Source of the DNA: Thermohalobaculum sp039821125
GTDB taxonomy: Bacteria; Pseudomonadota; Alphaproteobacteria; Rhodobacterales; Rhodobacteraceae
Length of the DNA: 64,000 nucleotides
Direction of reading: 5' to 3'
Assembly (NCBI GenBank): GCA_039821125.1
Contig: JBCBOR010000012.1
Location: forward strand, 1-64,000
Part shown: one piece after another, positions 8,737 to 17,174 of the stretch
How positions within the stretch are numbered: the first letter of the stretch is position 1
Layout: every line of letters starts with the position of its first letter
Translations under genes and position numbers: made by a program
The notes under the pieces: generated by a model
Told to the model about the DNA's origin: nothing
The model's database searches: none
What the model saw: the letters and a program-made list of their open reading frames with translations, nothing else

Positions 8737-9498
8737 ATGCCAACTCCACCGTTTAAGTCTTACGTCATTTGCACATCTCCCCGGAGCGGCAGCACCATGC
8801 TCTGTAAACTGCTAGCCGAGACCAAAGTTGCCGGGAATCCGGGCTCTCTTTTTCACAAACCATCGATTGACGCCTGGCTGGATTATTATGACCTCAACGC
8901 CAACGAATTTGCTACCAGAGGCGAGTTGTTGGACGCCATTTTTGAAGCGGCAAAAGCTCGCGGTAAAGGCAAAACCAAAGTCTTTGGCTTGAGACTTCAG
9001 CGCGGCAGTTTCGCGTTTTTCATGGATCAGCTTCGCTTTATGTACCCCGACCACACGTCAGACGCAGATCGCATCCAAGTGGCTTTTGGTCCGACGCTGT
9101 TCATCTTTCTGTCGCGAGGGGACAAGCTAGACCAAGCGATCTCCTACATACGCGCGGAGCAAACCGGGCTTTGGCACCGCAGAGCCGATGGAACTGATCT
9201 CGAAAGACAAGAAACTCGGCGGGAAGACGGTTACGATCCGGACGCGATACGATCAAAGATGGCTGAGTTCTTCGAGTTTGATGTCGCTTGGTGCGCTTGG
9301 TTTGAAGAGCAATCTGTGGTGCCTGTTGAAGTCTCCTATGAGGCTCTCTCAAGAGAACCGCAAAAGCAGTTGAAGCGGATACTCGATGCTCTCGGGGCAG
9401 ACGGCACGATCGCGAGCCGGATATCCACGCCGACCGCCAAACTTGCGAACCAAATCAATCGACAGTGGCGCGAGCGTTTTAGGTTAGAGCCAATATAG
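8737..9498 (+). CDS. Stf0-like sulfotransferase
   Basis: 253 residues of the Stf0/NodH-like sulfotransferase type, which transfers sulfate from PAPS to a carbohydrate or lipid-linked sugar. The N-terminal VICTSPRSGSTMLCKLL (residues 10-26) is the 5'-phosphosulfate-binding loop, and FIFLSRGDKLDQAISYIRAEQTG has the conserved Arg/Ser region that contacts the 3'-phosphate, followed by a Trp. Codon use is visibly more AT-rich than the neighbours (many AAA, TTT, GAA, CAA). It stands alone on the plus strand between zapA and ssrS, both on the minus strand, suggesting acquisition by transfer. The acceptor is unknown. Confidence 0.85.
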   Translation: MPTPPFKSYVICTSPRSGSTMLCKLLAETKVAGNPGSLFHKPSIDAWLDYYDLNANEFATRGELLDAIFEAAKARGKGKTKVFGLRLQRGSFAFFMDQLRFMYPDHTSDADRIQVAFGPTLFIFLSRGDKLDQAISYIRAEQTGLWHRRADGTDLERQETRREDGYDPDAIRSKMAEFFEFDVAWCAWFEEQSVVPVEVSYEALSREPQKQLKRILDALGADGTIASRISTPTAKLANQINRQWRERFRLEPI

Positions 9499-9563
9499 CC
9501 TGATCCCGAAGTGGACCTTTGCGTACGCGCAGCAAAAGAGCGCAATGTCCCGGCAGCGCCTCT

Positions 9564-9959
9564 TCAGCCCCGCCCTTCGATCCGTCCGACGAGCGACTCG
9601 ATCCGGGTCGAGAGCTGGTCGAGCGAGGCAGCGATCTGTTGCTCGCGGTCGGAGGACAGGCTGTCCGAAACCTCTGGATGGGTCGCGGTTGCAGAAGCCG
9701 CCTGATCGGCGCGCGCCTCGGCATCACTGGCACGGGCCTCGGCATCGGCGATGCCGGTGCGCATGTCCGACAGAAGATCGGCCATCACCAGCGCAGTCAT
9801 CAGCATCAGCCGTCCCTCGGACATCTGTCCGAGTTGCTTGGTCAGTTTGCTGGCCTCCCGATCCACATAGGAGGCGAGCTTGATCAGGTGGTCTTCCTCG
9901 CCTTCGCCGCAGCCGACACGGTAGCTGCGGCCTCCCACTTCGACGGTTACCTCAGGCAT
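9564..9959 (-). CDS. zapA: cell division protein ZapA
   Basis: ZapA binds and bundles FtsZ at the division ring. 131 residues from the ATG at 9959: an N-terminal beta segment (PEVTVEVGGRSYRVGCGEGEEDHL) that is the ZapA signature, followed by a long coiled coil ending IESLVGRIEGRG. An upstream in-frame ATG at 9986 would extend into the neighbour and is less likely. The start overlaps the upstream small coiled-coil gene by 8 bases, so the pair is probably one operon. Confidence 0.9.
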   Translation of the reverse strand: MPEVTVEVGGRSYRVGCGEGEEDHLIKLASYVDREASKLTKQLGQMSEGRLMLMTALVMADLLSDMRTGIADAEARASDAEARADQAASATATHPEVSDSLSSDREQQIAASLDQLSTRIESLVGRIEGRG

Positions 9960-10233
9960 TGGCCGCGACCTCCCCGCCAACAGCACCGCGCAGATCGGTC
10001 AGAGCCTGTCGGACAGCCTCGGCCGCCTCGGCGCGCAGGATTGCATCCTGCTCGGCCCGCTCGCGCAGGACCCGCACCTCATCGGCCAGTTCATCGCGCT
10101 CTGCCAGAATGGCCGGCACTTCTGCCACGCCGTCGCTGCGCTGATCCTCGTTCTGTTCAATCCCGGCGACCGCGCGCTCAAGATGATCCACTGACTTCGC
10201 CAACCTTGCGATGGCTTCGTTAAGTTGACTCAT
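9952..10233 (-). CDS. small coiled-coil protein upstream of zapA
   Basis: 93 residues from MSQLNEAIARLAKSVDHLE, almost entirely heptad-like coiled coil, ending GGEVAANA. It overlaps zapA by 8 bases and is likely co-translated with it. Coiled-coil proteins paired with zapA are seen in other alphaproteobacteria, so a divisome accessory role is possible but is inference. The ATG at 10233 was preferred to the one at 10290 because it matches the start of the coiled coil. Confidence 0.75.
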   Translation of the reverse strand: MSQLNEAIARLAKSVDHLERAVAGIEQNEDQRSDGVAEVPAILAERDELADEVRVLRERAEQDAILRAEAAEAVRQALTDLRGAVGGEVAANA

Positions 10234-10528
10234 GCCTGCCCTGCTCTTTCCTGCCTTGCGCGACTGTTGCCGGATCTGTGTTCTCTTCACCGGGCGCCGC
10301 GTCTATTTGATGCGAATCGCATGCAACAAATTCTCATCTTGGGGATTATGCAGAAGTGGGACGTGCAAGCAATTATCGTCCGTATCGACTTGGGATTTCT
10401 GCGCGCTCTGCGTGTGGTCTTGACCGCCCCGCTGCATATCCGCATGGTCCGCGCGCCCGGGCACCGATTCCGGGCTCGATCCCAGCCCCTCCGGCGGCTG
10501 TCTTTTCGTGAACCCAGGGGAACGTTAC

Positions 10529-12544
10529 GTGGACCTAGATGAGATGAAAGCGGCGGACCCTCGCCGGTTCGAGATGGCCAATGCGCTGCGCGTGCTGGCG
10601 CTGGACGCGGTCAAGGCGGCGAATTCCGGGCACTCCGGCATGCCGATGGGCATGGCCGATGTGGCGACTGTCCTGTTCGACAGCCATCTGCGGTTTGACC
10701 CCGCCGATCCCGATTGGCCCGATCGCGACCGGTTCGTGTTGTCGGCGGGCCATGGCTCGATGCTGCTCTATGGGCTCTTGCACCTGACCGGTTATCCCGA
10801 CATGCCGATCAAGGAGATCGAGAACTTCCGTCAGCTTGGTTTCCGCACGGCGGGCCACCCCGAGTTCGGCCATGCACCGGGGATCGAGACGACGACGGGG
10901 CCGCTGGGGCAGGGGATTGCCACCGCCGTTGGCATGGCGCTCGCCGAAGAGCATCTGCGCGCGCGCTTCGGCAAGAAGGTCGTGAATCACCGGACCTGGG
11001 TGATCGCGGGCGATGGCTGCTTGATGGAGGGCGTGAGCCAGGAGGCGATCGGTCTGGCCGGGCGGCAGGAGCTTTCGAACCTGATCGTGCTCTGGGACGA
11101 TAACGGCATCACCATCGACGGTGCGGTCGATATCTCGGACCGGACGGACCAGAAGGCGCGGTTCGCGGCCTCGGGCTGGGACGTGTTCGAATGCAATGGC
11201 CACGACACGGCCGATATCGACAAGGCTCTGACAGCTGCGACAGGCTCGAAGCACCCGGCCATGGTGGCGTGTAAGACCCGGATCGGCATCGGCTCGTCGG
11301 CGGAGGGCACCTCCAAGGCGCACGGCGCGCTGACCGACGATGCGCTGATCGAGGACGCGCGCAAGGTCTATGGCTGGAAGAGCAAGCCCTTCAAGATCCC
11401 GGCCAAGATCAAGAAGAACTGGGAGGCAACGGGTGAACGCGGTGCCGCGGCGCGGGCCGAGTGGTCTGACACGTTGGCCGCGATGTCGGAGGCCAAGCAA
11501 AAGGAATTCGCCCGCGTGACGGCTGGCGAGTTGCCGACGCGCCTGACCTCCCGCATCCGGGCGTTGAAAAAGGCAATCGTTGAAGATCAGCGCAAGGTCG
11601 CGACCCGGAAAGCCAGCCAGGACGCGCTGGACGAGATCAACGGTGTGCTGAAGGAAACACTGGGCGGGTCCGCTGATCTGACCGGCTCGAACAATACCAA
11701 GACATCCGAGATGGGCGTCTTCGGGCCCGAGGACCGCAAGGGCCGGCACATCTACTACGGCATTCGCGAGCACGGCATGGCCGCGGCGATGAACGGCATG
11801 GCGCTGCACGGCGGTGTCATCCCCTATGGCGGGACGTTCATGTGCTTCACCGATTATGCGCGCCCGGCGATGCGTCTGAGCGCGCTGATGGGCCAGCGGG
11901 TCGTCTACGTGATGACGCACGATTCCATCGGCCTTGGCGAGGATGGCCCGACCCACCAGCCGATCGAACATCTCGCGATGTTGCGCGCGACCCCGAACAT
12001 GAACGTGATCCGCCCGGCGGATGCGGTCGAGACGGCTGAGGCTTGGGAGATCGCCCTGCAGACCGAGGGTACGCCCACGGTGCTGTCGCTGACCCGTCAG
12101 GGCCTGCCGACGGTGCGCGCCAAGCATACCTCGAAGAACCAGGTCGCCATGGGCGCCTATGTCGTGGCGGATGCCGAGGCGAAACGCCGTGCGATCCTGC
12201 TCGCCACAGGATCCGAGGTCTCGGTCGCGATGGCGGCCAAGGCGTTGTTGGAAGCCGAGGGGATCGGCACGCGCGTTGTCTCGATGCCGTGCTGGGAGCT
12301 GTTCGAGGAACAGGACGAAGCCTACCGCAAGCGGGTGCTGCCGGGCGGGCCGGTACGGGTCGCCGTCGAGGCTGCGATCCGTTTCGGTTGGGACCGCTGG
12401 CTCTTTGGCGAGCGCGGGCGGCGCGAGAAGAGCGGCTTTGTCGGGATGCACGGCTTTGGCGCCTCGGCCCCGGCGAACGAGCTCTTCGAGCATTTCGGCA
12501 TCACAGCGGAAGCAACAGCCGAGAAGGTCAAGTCGCTGCTCTAG
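10529..12544 (+). CDS. tkt: transketolase
   Basis: TPP-dependent transfer of two-carbon units between sugar phosphates in the pentose phosphate and Calvin pathways. About 671 residues, normal length. Visible motifs: SGHSGMPMGMAD (substrate His region), GPLGQGIATAVGMA, the TPP-binding GDGCLMEGVSQEA, and GLGEDGPTHQPIEHL in the pyrimidine domain. The open frame begins with a GTG at 10508, but the GTG at 10529 has AGGGGA eight bases upstream and is the better start; an ATG follows at 10544. Transcribed away from zapA, and a Nudix gene follows after 13 bases. Confidence 0.95.
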   Translation: MDLDEMKAADPRRFEMANALRVLALDAVKAANSGHSGMPMGMADVATVLFDSHLRFDPADPDWPDRDRFVLSAGHGSMLLYGLLHLTGYPDMPIKEIENFRQLGFRTAGHPEFGHAPGIETTTGPLGQGIATAVGMALAEEHLRARFGKKVVNHRTWVIAGDGCLMEGVSQEAIGLAGRQELSNLIVLWDDNGITIDGAVDISDRTDQKARFAASGWDVFECNGHDTADIDKALTAATGSKHPAMVACKTRIGIGSSAEGTSKAHGALTDDALIEDARKVYGWKSKPFKIPAKIKKNWEATGERGAAARAEWSDTLAAMSEAKQKEFARVTAGELPTRLTSRIRALKKAIVEDQRKVATRKASQDALDEINGVLKETLGGSADLTGSNNTKTSEMGVFGPEDRKGRHIYYGIREHGMAAAMNGMALHGGVIPYGGTFMCFTDYARPAMRLSALMGQRVVYVMTHDSIGLGEDGPTHQPIEHLAMLRATPNMNVIRPADAVETAEAWEIALQTEGTPTVLSLTRQGLPTVRAKHTSKNQVAMGAYVVADAEAKRRAILLATGSEVSVAMAAKALLEAEGIGTRVVSMPCWELFEEQDEAYRKRVLPGGPVRVAVEAAIRFGWDRWLFGERGRREKSGFVGMHGFGASAPANELFEHFGITAEATAEKVKSLL

Positions 12545-12557
12545 GGCAGCGCTGCGC

Positions 12558-13097
12558 ATGGCCGATATCGTCCAGAAATCCACGCGCGAGATCTATCGCA
12601 ACCCGTGGATGCGTCTGCGCGAGGACGAGATCGAACGCCGCGACGGCTCGATGGGGATCTACGGCGTGGTCGAGAAGGTCGACTTCGCCGTGATCGCGGC
12701 CATTCAGGATGGCCTGATCCACATGGTCGAGCAGTACCGCTATCCGGTCGGGGCGCGGTACTGGGAACTGCCGCAAGGCGCGCTTCGCGATGGCAGTGGG
12801 GCCACGCCCGAGCAGGTGGCGGCGACCGAACTGGAAGAAGAGGCCGGTGTCATTGCTGCACGGATGGAACGGATCGGATTTCTCCACGCCTGCTACGGGT
12901 TTTCCGACCACGGCTACCATGTCTTCCTCGCGACAGACCTGACGGTCGGCCCGCCCAAGCGCGAGGCGGAGGAGGTCGACATGGTCTCCCGCGCCATGCC
13001 TCTGACCGAAGTGCTCGACATGATCCGCAAAGGCACGATCACCGATGCGCACACGGTCGCGGCGCTCTCGCTCCTGAAGCTCCACGGCAAGATCTGA
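12558..13097 (+). CDS. Nudix hydrolase, ADP-ribose pyrophosphatase-like
   Basis: 179 residues from MADIVQKSTREIYRNPW. The layout (N-terminal beta segment, VEQYRYPVGARYWELPQGAL, then the Nudix helix TELEEEAGV) is that of ADP-ribose/nucleoside-diphosphate-sugar pyrophosphatases. The helix keeps the metal-binding Glu residues but has Thr where the Nudix consensus REUXEEXGU has Arg, and the loop before it is slightly long. It follows tkt by 13 bases and is convergent with the crotonase gene. The family is clear, the substrate is not. Confidence 0.88.
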   Translation: MADIVQKSTREIYRNPWMRLREDEIERRDGSMGIYGVVEKVDFAVIAAIQDGLIHMVEQYRYPVGARYWELPQGALRDGSGATPEQVAATELEEEAGVIAARMERIGFLHACYGFSDHGYHVFLATDLTVGPPKREAEEVDMVSRAMPLTEVLDMIRKGTITDAHTVAALSLLKLHGKI

Positions 13098-13110
13098 GAG
13101 TAAGGCCCCG

Positions 13111-13863
13111 CTACCGTGCCAGGGCCGCCGCCATGGCCGCTTTGGTTGCGTCGGTGAACCAGCCCGCGCGGACGGGGTCCGATCCGTCCCGATGCACCGC
13201 TTCGATCCGGTCGATCACGTCGCCGCGGATTTGGCGCTTGATGGTCGCATAGGTCTCGGCCGGGGTAGACGCCAGATCCCGCGCCATAGACAGCGCGGTT
13301 TCCTGCAAGGCGCCGGGATCGACAACCTGATCGGCAATACCGAGGCCCACCGCCGTCTCGGCATCGACGGGTCGCCCGGTCAGCATCAGGCGACGGAGGC
13401 CCGCGGGCGTCAACTCGGCCCGGGCGATTTCCATCGCGCCAACAGGGAACGAGGCCCCGACACGCAACTCGGCGAGAGCGAATTTTGCACCGGGTATCGT
13501 GACCGTGTGATCTGCGGAGAGCGGGAAGAACAGCCCGCCGGCAATGGCCGCCCCGTTGACCGCGCAGACCAGTGGTTTGGGCATGCGATAGAGCGAGAGA
13601 AAGCCGCCGTTCAGCCCGTCAATGATCTGCGCTTCGCCAGCCAGGTCATAGCCCTGCATCTCGCGCAGATCGACGCCGGCAGAGAAAACCTTGAACGGGC
13701 TGGTCAGCAGGACCGCGTGCACCTCCGGGTCGGCGGACGCCCAGTCCGCCGCAGCCGCAATCGCATTCAGGAAATCGGGGGTCAGCGCGTTCACAGGCGC
13801 GCGGTTGAGCATGATCTCGCGTACGCCGCCGGAATGGTCGGTGATCAGCACATCATCGGTCAT
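13111..13863 (-). CDS. enoyl-CoA hydratase/isomerase family protein (crotonase fold)
   Basis: 250 residues. FKVFSAGVDLREMQG and VCAVNGAAIAGGLFFPLSAD supply the crotonase oxyanion-hole and CoA-binding segments. ALAELRVGASFPVG retains a Glu where hydratases have their first catalytic Glu, while the second conserved Glu is not obvious, so isomerase or another crotonase activity is as likely as hydration. It is followed downstream by the convergent Nudix gene and preceded by the monooxygenase-like gene 9 bases upstream on the same strand. Confidence 0.88.
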   Translation of the reverse strand: MTDDVLITDHSGGVREIMLNRAPVNALTPDFLNAIAAAADWASADPEVHAVLLTSPFKVFSAGVDLREMQGYDLAGEAQIIDGLNGGFLSLYRMPKPLVCAVNGAAIAGGLFFPLSADHTVTIPGAKFALAELRVGASFPVGAMEIARAELTPAGLRRLMLTGRPVDAETAVGLGIADQVVDPGALQETALSMARDLASTPAETYATIKRQIRGDVIDRIEAVHRDGSDPVRAGWFTDATKAAMAAALAR

Positions 13864-13872
13864 TGTCGATCC

Positions 13873-14172
13873 TTAAAGCGCGGTCACAGACCCCGCCTCC
13901 ATCTTCTTGACATTGCGCGAGATCAGGTTGAGCGCACCGAGCGCTGCCCGAAACACCTGCATATGCGCCGAAGCGGCGTGCGCGGCGAGGTGGGCGTCGC
14001 TCTCCCACTCCTCGTAGACGTGGAAGCGGTCGGCATGTTCGATGTCCTGATAGAACCGGTAGTGGATGCAACCATCCTCCTTTGCGGTTTCGGCGGCCAT
14101 GTCGATCATCGCTGCGCGCGCAGCGTCGATATCCTTCGGGTCGATCTGGAACTCTCCGCTGACCACGATCAT
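13873..14172 (-). CDS. antibiotic biosynthesis monooxygenase (ABM) domain protein
   Basis: 99 residues from MIVVSGEFQIDPKDIDAAR. The dimeric alpha+beta ABM pattern is clear: GCIHYRFYQDIEHADRFHVYEEWESDAHLAAHAAS. Members include the quinol monooxygenase YgiN and many untested proteins. The ATG at 14172 has AGGAGA upstream and is preferred to the one at 14202. Probably co-transcribed with the downstream crotonase gene. Confidence 0.85.
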   Translation of the reverse strand: MIVVSGEFQIDPKDIDAARAAMIDMAAETAKEDGCIHYRFYQDIEHADRFHVYEEWESDAHLAAHAASAHMQVFRAALGALNLISRNVKKMEAGSVTAL

Positions 14173-14249
14173 CTCGTCTCTCCTGTCGTTATCCGATAGC
14201 ATCTTGACGAGAGGGGCGCGCGCGCGTCAATCGGGTCTGCGATATCGGG

Positions 14250-15032
14250 ATGGCGATGATGACTGACGATGAGACGATTGCCCGGCACTTGTTGGAGGCA
14301 TGGCGGGCCAAGACCCCGCATGCGAACCTGAGCGGGGATCTGGCGCCTGACGATCTCGACCACGCCTATCGGGTGCAGGGGCAGTTGCAGGACCTGTTTG
14401 TTGTCGAGCGCGGCCCGCTGGTCGGGCGCAAGATCGCGCTCTCGTCCAAGCCGATGCAGCAGATGATCGGCATCGACCATCCCATCGCCGGGGCGTTTTT
14501 CGTGCGCGATGTGCATCAGAGCCCGGCGCGGGTGAGCGGAGCATCCTTTGGCCACATGGGCCTGGAGTGCGAACTGGCGCTGGAACTTGGAGCGGATGCC
14601 GATGCGCCGGAGGCCTACACGCCCGAGAGCGCGGGGGAGCTGGTCTCAGCGGCCCGCCCGGCCTTCGAGTTGATCGAGGATCGCGGCGCGGATTACGCGG
14701 CATTGGATGTCCTGTCGCTTGCGGCGGACAACGCGTGGTGCGGCGGCGTGGTTCTTGGGCCTGTCCTGCCGGGGTTCGACATCGCCGCGATCAACGATAT
14801 GCCTGCGCAGTTGTCGCAACCGGGTCAGCCCGACGAGGACGCCGTGACCGGCGCCGCGGATCCGCTGGGGTCGCTCGCCTGGGTGCTGAACCACTTCCGC
14901 AATCGGGGCAACCCTGTGAAAAAGGGCGAAAGCGTCATCACGGGGTCGGTTGTGCGCACGCGCTTCCCCGTGGCCGGTGACAGGTTCCGCTACGAGATCG
15001 CCGGGACCGCTGTTGAGTTGGAGATCACATGA
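14250..15032 (+). CDS. 2-keto-4-pentenoate hydratase-like (fumarylacetoacetase superfamily)
   Basis: 260 residues of the MhpD/FAH-like hydratase type. GRKIALSSKPMQQMIGIDHPIAGAFF and GLECELALELG (metal-binding Glu-x-Glu) and the C-terminal KKGESVITGSVVRTRFPV match the family. These enzymes hydrate 2-oxo-pent-4-enoate in aromatic meta-cleavage routes, but no such pathway is present here, so the substrate is open. Two more in-frame ATGs lie at 14256 and 14259. The stop overlaps the next gene by four bases. Confidence 0.88.
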   Translation: MAMMTDDETIARHLLEAWRAKTPHANLSGDLAPDDLDHAYRVQGQLQDLFVVERGPLVGRKIALSSKPMQQMIGIDHPIAGAFFVRDVHQSPARVSGASFGHMGLECELALELGADADAPEAYTPESAGELVSAARPAFELIEDRGADYAALDVLSLAADNAWCGGVVLGPVLPGFDIAAINDMPAQLSQPGQPDEDAVTGAADPLGSLAWVLNHFRNRGNPVKKGESVITGSVVRTRFPVAGDRFRYEIAGTAVELEIT

Positions 15033-15310
15033 CCGAGCCTGAAGATGCAGCCGCCCTCTATGATCCGCGGGGTCTGATCCTTGATGCTTACCGGATCGAG
15101 GGGATCACCATTCAGGACTGCCGCACGATCTTTCTCGATTGGGCGCTTGGACTGAAGGACGGGCAGGACGCCAAGGAGGCAACGCGGGCTCTCTTGACCC
15201 ATCATGCGGATCAGCCCGCTGGTCACCCGATGACCGAGGTGCTCACGGCCTCATTGCAGTCCGCGGCGGCACCGAAACGGCGCGGCGGAGCGATGGCCCG
15301 GCGGCGCTGA
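15029..15310 (+). CDS. small hypothetical protein coupled to the hydratase gene
   Basis: 93 residues starting MTEPEDAAALYDPRGLILDAY, with a regular fold-like N-terminal 70 residues (IQDCRTIFLDWALGL) and a basic C-terminus (PKRRGGAMARRR). Its ATG overlaps the hydratase stop (ATGA), so it is translationally coupled. No family recognised. Confidence 0.7.
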   Translation: MTEPEDAAALYDPRGLILDAYRIEGITIQDCRTIFLDWALGLKDGQDAKEATRALLTHHADQPAGHPMTEVLTASLQSAAAPKRRGGAMARRR

Positions 15311-15365
15311 GATCCGGCCCAGCCGACTGGCGCGGGGGAACAGACGCGGGTCTCCGGCGGCGGAG

Positions 15366-15648
15366 CTAGTTGCGCTTGAAGAGCCAGTTGAAGATCTGAA
15401 GCTCGGCCGTCGCCCTGATTGGCCCGCACGTTGTGCCGACCAAGGTCTTCGAGCCGGCGGTTCATCGCCTGGGGCGAGCGGAACGGGTCATCAACCTTTT
15501 GATCACCTTTCAGGAACTCGTGCGGGATCGGCCGCGGCGGTTTGTCTCCGAACGGACGGTAGCAGTAATAGATCATCGCTCCGACGAGAGCTGCGAGACC
15601 AAACAGGATCTGCATTTTGTCAGATAATAGAAAACTGATGACTTCCAT
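15366..15648 (-). CDS. small single-span membrane protein, apparent +1 frameshift near its end
   Basis: Starts MEVISFLLSDKMQILFGLAAL, with one membrane helix (about residues 12-31) then YRPFGDKPPRP and a charged tail RRLEDLGRHNVRANQGDG. In the annotated frame the ORF runs on to 15223, across the 3' end of the convergent gene, with low-complexity sequence. One base over, the frame reads ELQIFNWLFKRN and stops at 15366-15368, which looks like a genuine C-terminus. Removing one C from GGCC at 15405-15408 joins the two parts into a protein of about 93 residues. A real mutation, a sequencing error or programmed frameshifting are all possible. Confidence 0.6.
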
Positions 15649-15764
15649 AAAACGTCCCGTCCACTAGCCATCTATATTGGGCGGGAACTGAATTTTTACA
15701 AGATGGAACGCGCTCTACGGAAGGTGATCGCAACGCGGACGGCAGCGAACTTCCGTCGGACGGA

Positions 15765-17144
15765 TCACCCAGCTATGGTTGCCAGAACCCGTGCCCAGGA
15801 CCGAGCGCCCTTCGAGAAACTGCTGAGATTGTACTTCTCGTTCGGCGAGTGAAGGTTGTCATCTTCGAGCCCGAACCCGATGAGCAGCGAGTCCATGCCA
15901 AGGCGTGTTTTCAGTTCGCCCACAACGGGGATCGAGCCGCCGCAGCCGATGAACGCGGCCTCGCGCCCCCACTCCTCGGTCAGGGCCTGACGCGCCTGTT
16001 CGAACTTGGGGTCGGTGGTTGGCATGACCGTCGCGTGTCCGCCGCCCCGTGACTGGTACGAGACCCGGCAGTCTTTGGGTAGGCGGCTTTCGATAAAGGC
16101 GCGGAACTTGGCGCGGATGTCTTCGGGGTCCTGATCGCCAACCAGCCGGAAGCTGACCTTGGCATGGGCGTCGGCGGGTATCACGGTCTTGAACCCCTCG
16201 CCGATATACCCGCCCCAGATGCCGTTCACTTCGGCTGTCGGGCGCGACCAGACATGCTCCAAGGCCGAGTAGCCATGGGTACCCCACGGGACCGAAAGGC
16301 CGATATCGCCAAGGAAGCGCTCGTGCGAGAAATTCAGCCCATCCCATTGCGTTTTGATGGCCTCGGGCAGATCGGGCACGCCGTCATAGAAGCCGGGGAT
16401 CGTGATCCGCCCGTCATCATCGTGCATGCCCGCCAGGATCCGCGTCAGCACGTGGATCGGGTTCGCTGCTGCACCGCCATACATGCCCGAGTGCAGATCG
16501 CGCGAGGCAGCATGGACAGTGATCTGGTCGGCCACATTGCCGCGCAACATGGTGGTGATCGCAGGCGTCTCGGGATCCCACATGCCGGTATCACAGATCA
16601 GCGCGATATCGGCCTTCAACTCGTCCCGGTTCGCCTCCATGAACGGGGGCAGGCTTTCGCCGCCGGATTCCTCCTCGCCCTCCAGCAGGATGGTGACCTT
16701 GCAGGGCAGGGCGCCCGTCGCGCTCTTCCAGGCCCGGCACGCCTCGACAAAGGTCATCAGCTGTCCCTTGTCATCCGCCGTGCCGCGACCGTGCAGCATC
16801 TTCGCGCCGCCCGCGCCCTCCAGGATCTTCGGCTCGAACGGGGCGCCATTGGTCCAAAGGTCGAGCGGGTCGACGGGTTGCACATCGTAGTGGCCGTAGA
16901 ACAGCACATGCGGGCCGGGACCGTCATGATGTGCGACCACGATCGGATGACGCGGCGTGTCGGCAACGCGGGACGAGAAGCCGATGTCGCCAAGATCCTT
17001 GGAGAGCCATTCCGCCGCCTGTCTGCACGCACCCGCATAGGCCGGGTCAGTCGAGATCGACTCGATGCGGATCAGATCGAAGAGCCGCGCTACGGCCCCA
17101 TCAAGGTCGGAATCCAGATGGTCGAGAACGGTATCGAGGCTCAT
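15765..17144 (-). CDS. M20 family metallopeptidase/dipeptidase
   Basis: 459-residue zinc-dependent peptidase of the M20 dipeptidase type. Metal and catalytic motifs: FYGHYDVQPVDP (His and Asp), GRGTADDKGQ (bridging Asp), LEGEEESGG (catalytic Glu and metal Glu) and DLHSGMYGG in the dimerisation domain, with the last metal His in DDNLHSPNEKY. No signal peptide, so cytoplasmic. The gene is followed by 15.4-15.7 kb small membrane protein on the same strand. Peptide specificity unknown. Confidence 0.93.
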   Translation of the reverse strand: MSLDTVLDHLDSDLDGAVARLFDLIRIESISTDPAYAGACRQAAEWLSKDLGDIGFSSRVADTPRHPIVVAHHDGPGPHVLFYGHYDVQPVDPLDLWTNGAPFEPKILEGAGGAKMLHGRGTADDKGQLMTFVEACRAWKSATGALPCKVTILLEGEEESGGESLPPFMEANRDELKADIALICDTGMWDPETPAITTMLRGNVADQITVHAASRDLHSGMYGGAAANPIHVLTRILAGMHDDDGRITIPGFYDGVPDLPEAIKTQWDGLNFSHERFLGDIGLSVPWGTHGYSALEHVWSRPTAEVNGIWGGYIGEGFKTVIPADAHAKVSFRLVGDQDPEDIRAKFRAFIESRLPKDCRVSYQSRGGGHATVMPTTDPKFEQARQALTEEWGREAAFIGCGGSIPVVGELKTRLGMDSLLIGFGLEDDNLHSPNEKYNLSSFSKGARSWARVLATIAG

Positions 17145-17174
17145 ATGCGCGCTCCTGCTGAGGTGAGGGCCCGA

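Noticed and set aside
10535..12583. 682-residue open frame antisense to transketolase
   Set aside because: High GC with strong third-position bias opens long antisense frames; the translation is rich in Arg/His/Asp/Gln without domains, and the sense strand encodes a clear transketolase.
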